Positions 1 through 8,443 of a stretch of 64,000 nt of DNA are shown in pieces. Position numbers and translations under genes: made by a program. Each line of letters starts with the position of its first letter. The first letter of the stretch is position 1. Origin of the DNA: Bordetella genomosp. 11 (lineage in GTDB: Bacteria; Pseudomonadota; Gammaproteobacteria; Burkholderiales; Burkholderiaceae_B); the NCBI RefSeq assembly GCF_002261215.1, contig NZ_NEVS01000002.1, positions 1 to 64,000 of the forward strand, in the 5' to 3' direction. The notes beneath the pieces were generated by a model that did no database searches, had not been told where the DNA came from, and worked only from the letters and a program-made list of their open reading frames with translations.

Positions 1-1331
1 GGCCAAAGGGTCGAAATGGCAAGGGAATGGCGCGCAAGGGGAAAGGCCCTACCTCGAAAAATGGTATGGACGCCTCCACCTGCGGCGAACCGCTCAAAAG
101 GTCCGCAGCAAAAGGCGCCGGTGTTAAACCTATCGCTCACCCACCTTATCGGGAGTTCGACATGACCGACAAGCAGACCGTCATCGGTGTTGATATCGCC
201 AAGCGCGTTTTCCAGGTACATGAAGTCGACTGGCAAACCGGCGAGATCATCAGCCTGCAGTTACGACGTGAGAAGTTCCTGGAGCACTTCGTCAACCGCA
301 CACCCTGCCTGATTGGCATGGAAACGTGTGGTGGCGCGCACCATTGGGCTCGCCAGCTCATGGCGATGGGGCATGCGGTGAAGCTCCTGCCGGCAATGCA
401 GGTGAAAGCATTCGTGTATGGCAATAAGAACGATGCCGCAGATGCGAGGGCCATCTGGACGGCTGTTCAGCAGCCCGGGGTCAAGGCAGTGGCCGTCAAA
501 TCGGAGGCGCAGCAGGCCGTTCTTGCGATGCACCGCATGCGTCAGCAACTGGTGAAGTTTCGCACCGCCCAGATCAACGCTCTGCGCGGGTTGCTGACGG
601 AGTACGGGGAAGTCATGCCCCAAGGCTTTGCAGCCGTCGCCAAGGCAGTGCCAGGCGTTCTCGCTCGCTTGGTAGACAAGCTGCCGACCGTTCTGATTGA
701 CACCCTGCGCGAACAGTTCAGCAGGATCTGCGACTTGAACAAGCAGGTCACTGAGATCGAACGCCGCCTTCAGGCGTGGCTCAAGCAGAACGAAGCGTGC
801 CGAAGGATCGCCGAGATTCCAGGGGTAGGTCTGCTGACGGCAACCGCTGCCGTGGCAACGATGGGTGATCCCGCTGCATTCAAATCTGGGCGTGAGTTCG
901 CCGCATGGCTGGGGCTGGTGCCACGCCAGGTCGGGACAGGCGGGAAGGTCAAGCTGCTGGGTATCAGCAAACGGGGCGACACCTATCTGCGAACTCTGCT
1001 CATTCACGGTGCCCGCTCGGTGCTCTGGAACAGTAAAGAGCTGCCGTCGTGGGCAGCTTCTGCAACGCGGCATCGACACGTCAACGTCGCTGCGGTGGCG
1101 ATAGCGAACCGAACCGCCCGAACGCTGTGGGCGCTCTTGGCTCATGGGCGCGCTTACGAACCGAATTACGCAAGCCGGCCGGCATAGCCGGTCCGGCTCC
1201 CTTTAACCGACTGGGTAGAAATGGATTGCTTACGAGTTCTGCAGGTGCACTGAAATGTGATGGCAAACAGGTCGGACCGTGATCTGCCAAACCTGGTTTT
1301 GGCCTCGGGTTACGAACCCACTCGAAAAATG
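1..1331. mobile_element. IS110-family (IS1111-like) insertion sequence, bounds approximate
   Basis: A complete DEDD transposase gene occupies 162-1187. It has about 160 bp before it and about 140 bp of non-coding DNA after it, before the relaxase leader. An 11-bp sequence (ctcgaaaaatg) occurs at 53-63 and again at 1321-1331 and may mark or lie near the ends. IS1111-group elements usually carry their guide (bridge/seek) RNA on the right side, so 1188-1320 is the candidate region. The exact ends cannot be fixed from this single copy. Confidence 0.55.
162..1187 (+). CDS. IS110-family (IS1111 group) DEDD transposase
   Basis: The 341-aa product is the RuvC-like recombinase that moves IS110-type elements using a guide RNA. 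The N-terminal domain shows the acidic tetrad: D11 in GVDIAK, E54 in GMETCGG, and D91 and D94 in NDAADARAIW. The C-terminal Transposase_20 domain shows the IPGVG helix-hairpin-helix and the AWLGLVPRQ...GISKRGD block with its conserved serine region. The length is normal for the family. The start at 162 follows a GGGAG ribosome-binding site. The frame stays open upstream to 27, but that stretch has no family match. It appears intact and could be active. Confidence 0.92.
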   Translation: MTDKQTVIGVDIAKRVFQVHEVDWQTGEIISLQLRREKFLEHFVNRTPCLIGMETCGGAHHWARQLMAMGHAVKLLPAMQVKAFVYGNKNDAADARAIWTAVQQPGVKAVAVKSEAQQAVLAMHRMRQQLVKFRTAQINALRGLLTEYGEVMPQGFAAVAKAVPGVLARLVDKLPTVLIDTLREQFSRICDLNKQVTEIERRLQAWLKQNEACRRIAEIPGVGLLTATAAVATMGDPAAFKSGREFAAWLGLVPRQVGTGGKVKLLGISKRGDTYLRTLLIHGARSVLWNSKELPSWAASATRHRHVNVAAVAIANRTARTLWALLAHGRAYEPNYASRPA

Positions 1332-1505
1332 AGGAGCAGATCAGCGGATTCCATCGGGGCCAGCAGGTATCGACCTGCATGACAGGCCGGATACAAAACT
1401 GCAGCCGCATTCTGTTCGGCATCACACTGAAAGCACTTGCAAAACAGGAGGCGTCCATACAAAGGCGAAAAGGCCTCCCGGCCGGCCCGCCAACAGGACA
1501 CCTAC
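1188..1505. other. Intergenic: IS110 right end and relaxase leader
   Basis: This 318-bp stretch holds no convincing gene. The first ~130 bp are the right flank of the IS110-type element and may encode its guide RNA. The last ~60 bp lead into the relaxase and contain an inverted repeat (GGAGGC near 1449, GCCTCC near 1473) within a purine-rich stretch. In related elements the transfer origin can lie near the relaxase gene, so an oriT is possible here, but no known nic motif is recognised. Confidence 0.4.
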
Positions 1506-3371
1506 ATGCTCTCCTTGTTCCAGCGAAAAAGGGTCTCTGTCGCCCCCGCTCCGTCGCCAGCACCCACCACCGATCTCCCGAAAGGGCTGCTGCGGCCAGA
1601 AGCCGCCGCAGCGCTGCTGGCAACACCGCGCCGGCAGAAACTGCTGGAACACATCTGGCAGCGCACGTCGCTGTCGCGCAGGCAGTTCGCCACCCTGTAC
1701 CGCGCACCGCTGGAACGCTACGCCGAGCTGGTCCAGCAGTTTCCCGCTTCCGAAAGCCACCACCACGCTTACCCGGGCGGCATGCTGGACCACGGCCTGG
1801 AAATCGTCGCCTACAGCCTGAAGCTGCGGCAGTCCCATCTGCTGCCCATCGGTGCCAGCCCCGAGGACCAGGCGGCGCAGTCCGAGGCCTGGACCGCCGC
1901 CGTCGCCTACGCGGCGCTGCTGCACGACATCGGCAAGATTGCCGTCGATCTGCACGTCGAGCTGGCCGACGGCAGTACCTGGCACCCGTGGCACGGCCCG
2001 CTGCATCAGCCGTACCGCTTCCGCTACCGCGACGATCGCGAATACCGGCTCCACAGCGCTGCGACAGGCCTGCTCTACCGACAACTGCTCGACTGCGATC
2101 TTCTGGACTGGCTCAGCGGCTATCCGTCCTTGTGGGCACCGCTGCTCTACGTTCTGGCTGGGCAGTATGAGCACGCCGGGGTCCTGGGCGAGCTTGTCGT
2201 GCAGGCTGATCGCGCTTCTGTGGCGCAGGAGCTGGGTGGTGATCCGGCCCGCGTCATGGCCGCGCCCAAGCACGCACTGCAACGCAAGCTACTCGACGGG
2301 CTGCGCTATCTGCTCAAGGAAGAGTTGAAACTGAACCAGCCCGAGGCCTCCGATGGCTGGCTCACCGAGGACGCGCTGTGGCTGGTGAGCAAGACGGTCT
2401 CCGACAAGCTGCGTGCGCACCTGCTATCCCAGGGCATCGATGGCATCCCGGCGAACAACACGGCGGTGTTCAATGTGCTGCAGGACCACGGTATGTTGCA
2501 GCCCACACCGGACGACAAGGCGGTCTGGCGGGCGACCGTGACCAGCCCCAGCGGCTGGTCTCACTCGTTCACGCTGCTGCGCATCGCTCCTGCGCTGATC
2601 TGGGAATCTGGCCAGCGGCCGACACCGTTCGCTGGCACCGTGGTAATCGACGTAGCGCCTGCAGCCAAAGATACCGATGCTTTCGTACCCCCGGCCGCGA
2701 TCGCGACAAAGCCAGCCGCCGAGGGTCAGGAGCCGAAGCGTTGGGAGGAAAGCGGCGACATCGCTGCCCAGGCTCCCCCGCCCGCTTCCCCGGCCATGCC
2801 CGATGCCATGGAAGACATGTTAGCTATGGTAGGCATGGGCGATCCGCCCGACGTTTCTCACAATGAGCAGGCCGATACAGCCAACACATCTGCCGCACGC
2901 TCCGAGGCTCCTATGCCGACTATGGCTGTGACCTCGCCAACGTCGCCTGTATCCACGGCCATAGCTGCACCGCCACCCTTAAGCGCACGGCCATCCGGTG
3001 AGCATTTCATGGAGTGGCTGCGCCAGGGTATCGCTTTACGCAAGCTCATCATCAATGATGCGAAGGCGCTCGTGCATACCGTGAGCGACACCGCGTATCT
3101 GGTCAGCCCTGGCGTGTTCCAGCGGTACGCACAAGAACACCCACAAGTGGGCATGCTGGCAAAGCAGGAGAGCCAACAAGATTGGCAATGGGTGCAAAAG
3201 CGCTTCGAGCGGGTGCAGTTGCATCGCAAGCATCCCAACGGCTTGAACATCTGGGCCAGCGAAGTGACAGGTCCGCGAAAATCACGGCGCCTGCATGGCT
3301 ACCTTTTGCAAGACCCCCATTTGTTGTTTACGGAGGTGCCTCCAAACAATCCGTATCTGTCGTTGATCTGA
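1506..3371 (+). CDS. traI: MobH-family relaxase (TraI_2 domain)
   Basis: This 621-aa protein is the relaxase expected to nick the element at oriT and start conjugative transfer. The N-terminal TraI_2 domain (about 30-330) shows the histidine cluster SHHHAYPGGMLDH (H85-H87) and a metal-binding HD pair in ALLHDIGK (H140, D141), the MobH hallmarks. A Pro/Ala-rich linker (about 395-500) leads to the conserved C-terminal TraI_2_C domain (about 500-615). The length matches the ICEclc/PFGI-1 group. ATG 1506 was chosen because the homologous region begins just after it; upstream in-frame codons lack a good RBS. It lies right after the IS110-type element, which may affect its promoter. Confidence 0.9.
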   Translation: MLSLFQRKRVSVAPAPSPAPTTDLPKGLLRPEAAAALLATPRRQKLLEHIWQRTSLSRRQFATLYRAPLERYAELVQQFPASESHHHAYPGGMLDHGLEIVAYSLKLRQSHLLPIGASPEDQAAQSEAWTAAVAYAALLHDIGKIAVDLHVELADGSTWHPWHGPLHQPYRFRYRDDREYRLHSAATGLLYRQLLDCDLLDWLSGYPSLWAPLLYVLAGQYEHAGVLGELVVQADRASVAQELGGDPARVMAAPKHALQRKLLDGLRYLLKEELKLNQPEASDGWLTEDALWLVSKTVSDKLRAHLLSQGIDGIPANNTAVFNVLQDHGMLQPTPDDKAVWRATVTSPSGWSHSFTLLRIAPALIWESGQRPTPFAGTVVIDVAPAAKDTDAFVPPAAIATKPAAEGQEPKRWEESGDIAAQAPPPASPAMPDAMEDMLAMVGMGDPPDVSHNEQADTANTSAARSEAPMPTMAVTSPTSPVSTAIAAPPPLSARPSGEHFMEWLRQGIALRKLIINDAKALVHTVSDTAYLVSPGVFQRYAQEHPQVGMLAKQESQQDWQWVQKRFERVQLHRKHPNGLNIWASEVTGPRKSRRLHGYLLQDPHLLFTEVPPNNPYLSLI

Positions 3372-3428
3372 TGGGAACAGCCCAAGCGCAACCGACCTGT
3401 CAAGTTGCGCCCGAAGGGTTACGCGGGT

Positions 3429-3692
3429 ATGCACTACTGCGACTACAACTGGACCGGTGGGGGCACATCCATGGCGGTTTGTCGCCAGGCCTGCGCATCC
3501 GACCTGGTGGGGAAGACGAACAACCCCTATCGCTGGGAGTGGCCCAGCAGCTCGGCGCTTGCGCCAGTTCCTTACGTGACCTGCACGGGGCAACCCGGCT
3601 GCACCCCCAGGGCTGCGGCAAACTTCGTCTGTGGCTTCATTCAAGCGTCCTTGTCTTTGGATGGGGTAATGCCGATGACCTGGTTTTTGTAG
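3429..3692 (+). CDS. Possible small Cys-rich protein of unknown function
   Basis: The open frame encodes 87 aa with six cysteines and several aromatic residues (starts MHYCDYNWTGGG). Its codons favour G/C at third positions like real genes here, and a GAAGGG lies 10 bp before the ATG. It starts 57 bp after the relaxase stop. Its last ~50 bp overlap, on the opposite strand, the end of the gene at 3641-4018, so one of the two ends may be wrong or this frame may be chance. No family is recognised. Confidence 0.3.
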   Translation: MHYCDYNWTGGGTSMAVCRQACASDLVGKTNNPYRWEWPSSSALAPVPYVTCTGQPGCTPRAAANFVCGFIQASLSLDGVMPMTWFL

Positions 3693-4018
3693 CCGATCTC
3701 CAAACGGTCGACTTGGAGAACGATGTCTGGCAGGCCGTTGGGCTGAAGGCCGCCCTTCAGGACCTTGAAAAAGATTCGATCCCCGGTAGCGTCGCGCCCG
3801 ACCCGGTTCAGCTCAGCCACGTCTTCAGGCTTCAGGCGCAAGGCAGCGTGGTAACGGCCTCCGTGCTCCACCCCAACCACCGCTGATCCCTTTCCCAGCG
3901 GGGATGCACCCACCACTGCCGTGGGCAAAAACCCTGGGGAGTGGGGATACCAGGAGTTGTCGAAGATCTTCGCGTAGGCATGGAGGATCCCGGTCTTCGG
4001 GTCGATCTCCACGTCCAT
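3641..4018 (-). CDS. ICE-associated hypothetical protein, 5' end probably cut by an IS21 insertion
   Basis: The visible part is 125 aa, begins MDVEIDPKTGILHAYAKIF and has no signal peptide, membrane segment or recognised domain. The reading frame stays open upstream past the ATG to about 4055, where the repeats of the IS21-type end begin. It therefore looks like the 3' part of a longer gene whose start was removed or displaced by that insertion. It converges on the relaxase. No function can be assigned. Confidence 0.5.
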   Translation of the reverse strand: MDVEIDPKTGILHAYAKIFDNSWYPHSPGFLPTAVVGASPLGKGSAVVGVEHGGRYHAALRLKPEDVAELNRVGRDATGDRIFFKVLKGGLQPNGLPDIVLQVDRLEIGYKNQVIGITPSKDKDA

Positions 4019-4054
4019 GGGAGGCCGCAGGTAGAAAATGCGTATTTCGGCGAA

Positions 4055-4165
4055 CGTGACCGCCCATTTCGGTCCATCGTGACCGGCACGCCGAGCGGTG
4101 AATTCGGCGTCATTTCGGCAACGTGACCACGCGTTTCGGTGATCGTGACCGCCCAGGTCGATGGC
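4055..4165. repeat. IS21 terminal multiple repeats (transposase-binding sites)
   Basis: Four imperfect copies of a ~20-bp motif starting gtgacc lie near 4055, 4079, 4122 and 4145, two of them containing ttcggt. IS21-family ends usually carry several such repeats that bind IstA. Only this end is seen. Confidence 0.6.
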
Positions 4166-4212
4166 GGTGCTGCGCAGGGGGCAGAGTTTAGGGGCGGTCA
4201 GGTTCGCTCAGA

Positions 4213-5025
4213 TCATTGGCTGGCCTCCTGAACTGCCCTTGTTGACTTGGCTGCCGCCCGCGCGGCCTTGCCGGTGCGACGCGACTCGCCCTCGAGATTG
4301 AAGCGCCGGCAGCTTTGCATCAATCGGTCGAGGATGGCGTCGGCGATCGTGGCGTCGCCCAGCCAGGCGTGCCAATGCTCGATGGGCAACTGGTGCGTGA
4401 TGATCGTCGCGCGGTGGCCTACCCGGTCATCAATGACCTCCAGCAGGTCACCCCGGGTGACACTGTCCATCGGACCCGTCCCCCAATCGTCCAGGATCAA
4501 CACGTCGACCTTGGCAAGCTGCTCGAGCCAACGTCGGAAGGTGCCTGCGCCGTGGAGGATGCGAAGCTCCTCGGCCAGACGTGGCACCCTCAGGTACAGC
4601 GCCGAGTGTCCCTGGCGACAGGCGTACTGGGCCAGCGCGCAGGCCAGCCACGTCTTGCCCAGCCCGGTGGCGCCGGCGAAGGTCAGCGTCTCGCCCCGCT
4701 CGATCCAGGTCGACAGTGCGACGCCCATCAAGGTGGACCTGTCGATGCCGCGCACCGTCTCGAAGCTGGCGTCCTCCAAGGTGGCCGTGGGGTACTTCAG
4801 CTGGGCACGCTGCAGCAGCCGAGCCCGCTTGCGGTCGCCTCGGGCGTAGACCTCGCGCTCGACCAGCAGGGCCAGTCGCTCGTCGAACGACAGGTTCAGG
4901 CAGTCGGCCTGTTCTTGCTGCTGCTGCAAGGCGTCGGCGAAGCCCTGCAGTTTGAGCGCGCGCAGTTGGGTCAGGGTGGCGTTGTTGAGCATGGCGTGTG
5001 GGTGCAATGGATTGGATGGGTTCAT
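4213..5025 (-). CDS. istB: IS21-family ATP-binding helper protein IstB
   Basis: This 270-aa AAA+ ATPase assists the IS21 transposase in target choice. It shows Walker A (GATGLGKTWLA), Walker B (VLILDDWG) and the C-terminal DRLMQSCRRFNLEGES region of IstB. The frame is open upstream to 5109, inside istA; ATG 5025 gives the usual family length, and ATG 4992 is also possible. istA ends 33 bp upstream, as in normal IS21 organisation. It is intact, but its partner IstA is not. Confidence 0.88.
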   Translation of the reverse strand: MNPSNPLHPHAMLNNATLTQLRALKLQGFADALQQQQEQADCLNLSFDERLALLVEREVYARGDRKRARLLQRAQLKYPTATLEDASFETVRGIDRSTLMGVALSTWIERGETLTFAGATGLGKTWLACALAQYACRQGHSALYLRVPRLAEELRILHGAGTFRRWLEQLAKVDVLILDDWGTGPMDSVTRGDLLEVIDDRVGHRATIITHQLPIEHWHAWLGDATIADAILDRLMQSCRRFNLEGESRRTGKAARAAAKSTRAVQEASQ

Positions 5026-5057
5026 GGTGGGCTCTGGGCTGGTGAGGTCGGTCGTCC

Positions 5058-5810
5058 TCACTGGTAGTAGCCCGGTCCGCGCAGGTTGGCGTGCGTCGGA
5101 CTGGTCCATTCGGCTTCGGCATCCAGCGGCACCTGGTCACGGTTGTTGGCCAGCAGGTCGCGCACATGGTGGTAGCGGAAGGCACCCAGAGCGAGGGCCC
5201 GTTCGCAGGCCGCCTCCAGCCGTGCCTCGCCATATCGGCGCGACAGGTTCAGCAGTCCCAGGCAGGAGCGGTAGCCGTGTTCGGGATGCTTGTAGGTCTG
5301 CAGCAGCCGGGTGATGAGTTCGCCGCATGCCATGCCGATGCGTTGGCCCCAATCGATCAGCCGCTGAGGCGTCCACTCCAGGTGGGCGCGGTGGGCAGCA
5401 GGCATGTGGGCCTCCACCGTGGTGTAGCCGCCGCGGCGCTCGTTGCGAGCGTGGGCGGCCACGCGCTGGCCGCGCAGCAGCAACTCCACGCCGTGGCGGG
5501 TGAGGCGCGCCTCCAGGGCCTGGCCGACGAGCGCATGCGGCACGCTGTAGCGGTGGCCCTCCATCTCGACGTGGTAGTCGATGTGGACCTTCACCGTCTT
5601 GAAGCGGGCAAGCTCATAGGGTTGGCGCGGCAGCGACATCAGTGTCGGCGCATCCAGTTCGGCGAACACGCTGGCGCGGCTGCCGGGCAGCTTCTGAAAC
5701 GGCCGGTCGTTCACGCTCGATAGCAGTTCGGTGATGGCTGCATCGACCTGGGCGACGGTGTCGAAGCGATGGTGGCGCAGCCGGGCCAGCACCCAACGGG
5801 TGAAATCCGC
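5058..5810 (-). pseudogene. istA: IS21 transposase IstA, C-terminal fragment
   Basis: The fragment (~250 aa) matches the C-terminal half of IstA, beginning near WVLARLRHHRF and containing the NDRPFQKLPGSR block, then the C-terminal beta-barrel region. IstA is normally about 500 aa; the HTH and the DDE catalytic core are missing. Upstream of about 5810 the homology stops abruptly, pointing to a deletion. An open frame runs on to 5864, but that part looks unrelated. Confidence 0.82.
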
Positions 5811-5815
5811 TCTAG

Positions 5816-6162
5816 TGCGCAGTGGCAAGGCCGACGCCACGATGGTCCTTTGCCCTGGGGGCACGCATTCCTTGGCGGGCAGTGGACGTCCGAGTCATCG
5901 ACAGGACTACCACGAACGGATTGTGGATTTCCTTGAGCAAACGCAATATAGCGACAAACCGACGTAGAGGCCGCCCTGATGACTGTCGCCTTCTTAAGAC
6001 AATGTTTCGCCACCGTCGCCACGCCTTCCCAAGGCGAAAGGGCGCCGCACTATAGCTACTAGTGCGGAGCGCCGCTTCTGCGCGTCAATACGACGCAAAA
6101 CGACCAGTTTCAAAGAAATCCATGCTGATCGCATTTGCGCCGAATGAGCAGCGGATCACCGC
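5816..6162. other. Intergenic scar without recognisable gene
   Basis: About 350 bp between the broken istA and the esterase fragment. No open frame looks like a known protein. An imperfect inverted repeat (gcgccgcacta ... tagtgcggagcgc) at about 6042-6072 could form a hairpin and may be a terminator or an element end. The rest looks like joined remnants. Confidence 0.4.
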
Positions 6163-6680
6163 TCATTCGTGTCTCGTCCCTCGTAATGCTTTTGACAACG
6201 CTGCCGTGGAGTCGCGAACTGCCTGTTGGCTCACCACTGCTGTCTGCACCATCTGAAACCCGTGTGGAGCGCCAGGGTAGATGTGCATTTCGACGGGCAC
6301 CCCAGCCCGCATTAACCGTCGGGCATATTCGAGGCTCTCCTCAAGGAATAGGTCTAGTGCCCCGCACATGATGAATGTGGGTGGCAATCCCGCAAGATCT
6401 TCTGCCCGTGCCGCAGCGGCGTAGCAGGACACCTCGCGCGAGCCGGGCGCGCAATTGAGCAATGATGTCCAGCCATACAGATCTGAGGCCTGCGTCCAGA
6501 TGAACTCCCCTGCATAGGGTGATACGTCGGGATCAATCGCCGTGCGGTCATCGATCATTGGGAAGACCAGATGCTGGTAGGCGATCGCATACTTACCCCT
6601 ATCGCGCGCGAGCAATGCCAGCGCCGCCGCGAGGCCGCCGCCTGCGCTGTCACCGCTGACAAGAATACGGGTGCGATCTT
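6163..6680 (-). pseudogene. Alpha/beta-hydrolase (HSL-type esterase), C-terminal fragment
   Basis: The remnant carries the nucleophile elbow SGDSAGGGLAAALAL, then the C-terminal part with the acid region CGALDLFLEES and the histidine region GAPHGFQMV, i.e. the hormone-sensitive-lipase type. The N-terminal ~140 residues with the HGGG oxyanion motif are absent. At about 6678 the reading runs into the 3' end of the IS3-type transposase, so a joint deletion removed both the front of the esterase and the end of the IS. An in-frame ATG at 6615 lies after the active serine, so any product would be inactive. Confidence 0.82.
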
Positions 6681-8219
6681 GATCCGCTTCTCGTTGTACC
6701 AGCGGATGTACGAGTCGACCGCCTCGACGAACTGCTCAATGGTGGCGGTCTTCCAGTCCCGAGGATAGAACAGCTCATTCTTCAGCCGACCGAAGAAGCC
6801 TTCGCAGGCAGCGTTATCAGGTGAGCATGCTTTGCGAGACATCGAGCGGATGAAGTTCGCGTTGCTCATTCTTGAGAGCCAACCCGGCCAGCGGTAGTGG
6901 CCGCCCCGATCGGAGTGGACCACGGGACGATCAGCCGTGTCGGCCAACGTCTCGATGGCTGCGTCCAGCATCGTGTTGACCAACTCCGCGTCCGGACTGG
7001 TCCCAATGGTCCAGCTGACGACCATTCCGTCGAAGCAGTCGATGATGGGCGAGAGGTACACCTTGCCAGCCGGGATCTGGAACTCCGTGATGTCCGTGAG
7101 CCATTTCGCGTTGGGCACCGCGGCCTGGAAGTCGCGATCGATGAGGTTCTCAGGCGCTGGGCTGATTTCGCCAAGGTAAGACGCATAGCGGCGCTTTCTG
7201 GGCCTTGGAACAACCAGGCTTTCCTGCTTCATCAACCGCTGTACAACCTTCTCTGAGATCGTGACGTCCTGCCTGGTCAGAGATGCCTGCAGCCTGCGGT
7301 AGCCATAGCAGCGGTGGTTCGACTCAAAGATGTCGGTGATGGATTGCCGAACCTTCAGGTACTTGTCGCCCACCGCTGCGCGGGCCCGGTGATAGAAATA
7401 CGAACTGCGCGCAAGATCCAACTGTGCAAGGAGCTCTGGCAGGCCATAGTGCTCCCTGAGGGCGTCAATCAGCAGTGTCTTCTCCCGGTTGGACAGGAGC
7501 TGCAGGTCGACGCCCAGGCCTTTTTTTAACAGTTCGTTGGCCTTGTTCAAAAGATCCTGCTCGAGGCGCAGTTGCCTGACTTCGCGGCGCAGGGACTCAA
7601 CCTGGCGCTCGAGCTCATCGCGCTCCTGCGAAGGCGAAGATGGATTGGTACGTTTCATGGATGCGGGTGCTTCACGTCCCAGAAGTTGGTTCTTCCAGTT
7701 GTACAGCGTTGGCCGGCACACGCCGAACTTGTCGGCTACAGCCTGGGCACTTTCCTCGCGAGTGCAGAGTTCCATGACTCCTGCTTGCATCAGCTCCCCG
7801 GAATACCTTCGTCGCACCGTACTGCCGACGACACGCCTTCTGGCTTCAGGAAGGGCCTCGCGAATCCAAGCGGTTAGCGTCCCTCTGCAGGGGTAGCCCA
7901 GTGCCCTCATGGTGGCCGCAATGCAGCGGTCGTGAGCGAGGTAATGCTCGATAGCTGCCGCCTTCTGTTCCTTCGAGAACTTGGGTCTCCGGCCCGCATA
8001 GCCCGCTGGCAAGTCGAGCTTCTGCTGGTATTCGTTGTACCAGCCCTTCAGAGAATTCTTTGTTGGATAACCCAGCTGGCGGATCGTGGGCCTGACGCGC
8101 CTGCCCAGCTTGATATAGAGCTCAACCGCTCGAATTCGATCTTCGTAGGAATACATGAACTACCTCCTGGTAGTCCAAGTTTTCGTCCGCACCCCCAGAT
8201 GGTCAGTTTTGGGTCGGCA
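6675..8219. mobile_element. IS3-family element, truncated at its 3' end
   Basis: The upstream end is preserved: reading leftward, the element begins near 8219 with tgccgacccaaaactgacc, like many IS3 inverted repeats, 60 bp before the transposase start. The other end is missing because the transposase gene fuses to the esterase fragment near 6678. The element is therefore one-ended. Confidence 0.7.
6680..8156 (-). pseudogene. IS3-family transposase, C-terminus lost
   Basis: The remaining ~490 aa hold two N-terminal HTH modules, a leucine-zipper-like coiled coil (about 175-215) and the DDE integrase core, with D in WLTDITEF, D in VVHSDRGG and E in ACEGFFGRLKNE. The last residues after WYNEKRIKI are replaced by esterase sequence, and the fused frame runs on to 6555. 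An A7G run sits at about 7523-7530 (LLKKG), the place where IS3 elements usually shift frame, yet here both parts lie in one continuous frame. It is probably inactive because one IS end is gone. Confidence 0.82.
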
Positions 8220-8248
8220 CTAACACCGGGACGGACCGGGAGGGCATG

Positions 8249-8285
8249 AAAAAAGGGGCTGGACGGGAACCCGGCCAACCCCTTG
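8249..8285 (-). terminator. Rho-independent terminator after the tRNA-Thr remnant
   Basis: Read leftward, aaggggttgg pairs with ccagcccctt around a GC-rich loop, followed by six T (8254-8249). It sits 39 bp after the CCA end of the tRNA fragment, as expected for a tRNA gene's own terminator. Confidence 0.65.
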
Positions 8286-8323
8286 ATTTTTCGATGCTTT
8301 CTTACAGCTTGTTAGCTTAAATC

Positions 8324-8366
8324 TGGTGCCGGAAATAGGAATCGAACCTACGACCTACGCATTACA
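8324..8366 (-). tRNA. tRNA-Thr(CGT) 3'-end fragment, probable old attachment site
   Basis: Reading leftward, the 43-nt piece has the end of the anticodon loop (gtaatgcg), the variable region, a full T arm (gtaggttcgattcctat), a TTCCGGC acceptor strand and an encoded CCA. This matches the 3' half of tRNA-Thr(CGT), a common island target. The 5' half is missing: no D arm or partner acceptor strand is found upstream. It therefore looks like an att copy left by an element that used tRNA-Thr, with the tRNA's downstream terminator retained. Confidence 0.65.
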
Positions 8367-8443
8367 GAGGAGTGCACTACGCCCATCTGAAAGATAGAAG
8401 CTTGCCCAAATCAGCTCGGCTGCGTACAGCAGATGGCAGTTGT

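Larger units (their letters stand above)
4050..5815. mobile_element. IS21-family element remnant (istB plus 3' half of istA)
   Basis: The istB end keeps the repeated terminal sites typical of IS21 elements: variants of gtgaccgcccatttcggt begin at about 4055, 4079, 4122 and 4145. istB is complete, but istA loses its N-terminal half near 5810 and no matching second end is visible. The element is therefore a one-ended remnant that should not move by itself. Confidence 0.75.

Noticed and set aside
6555..6674. C-terminal extension of the IS3 transposase
   Set aside because: The extension reads through esterase DNA in another frame and is not transposase sequence.
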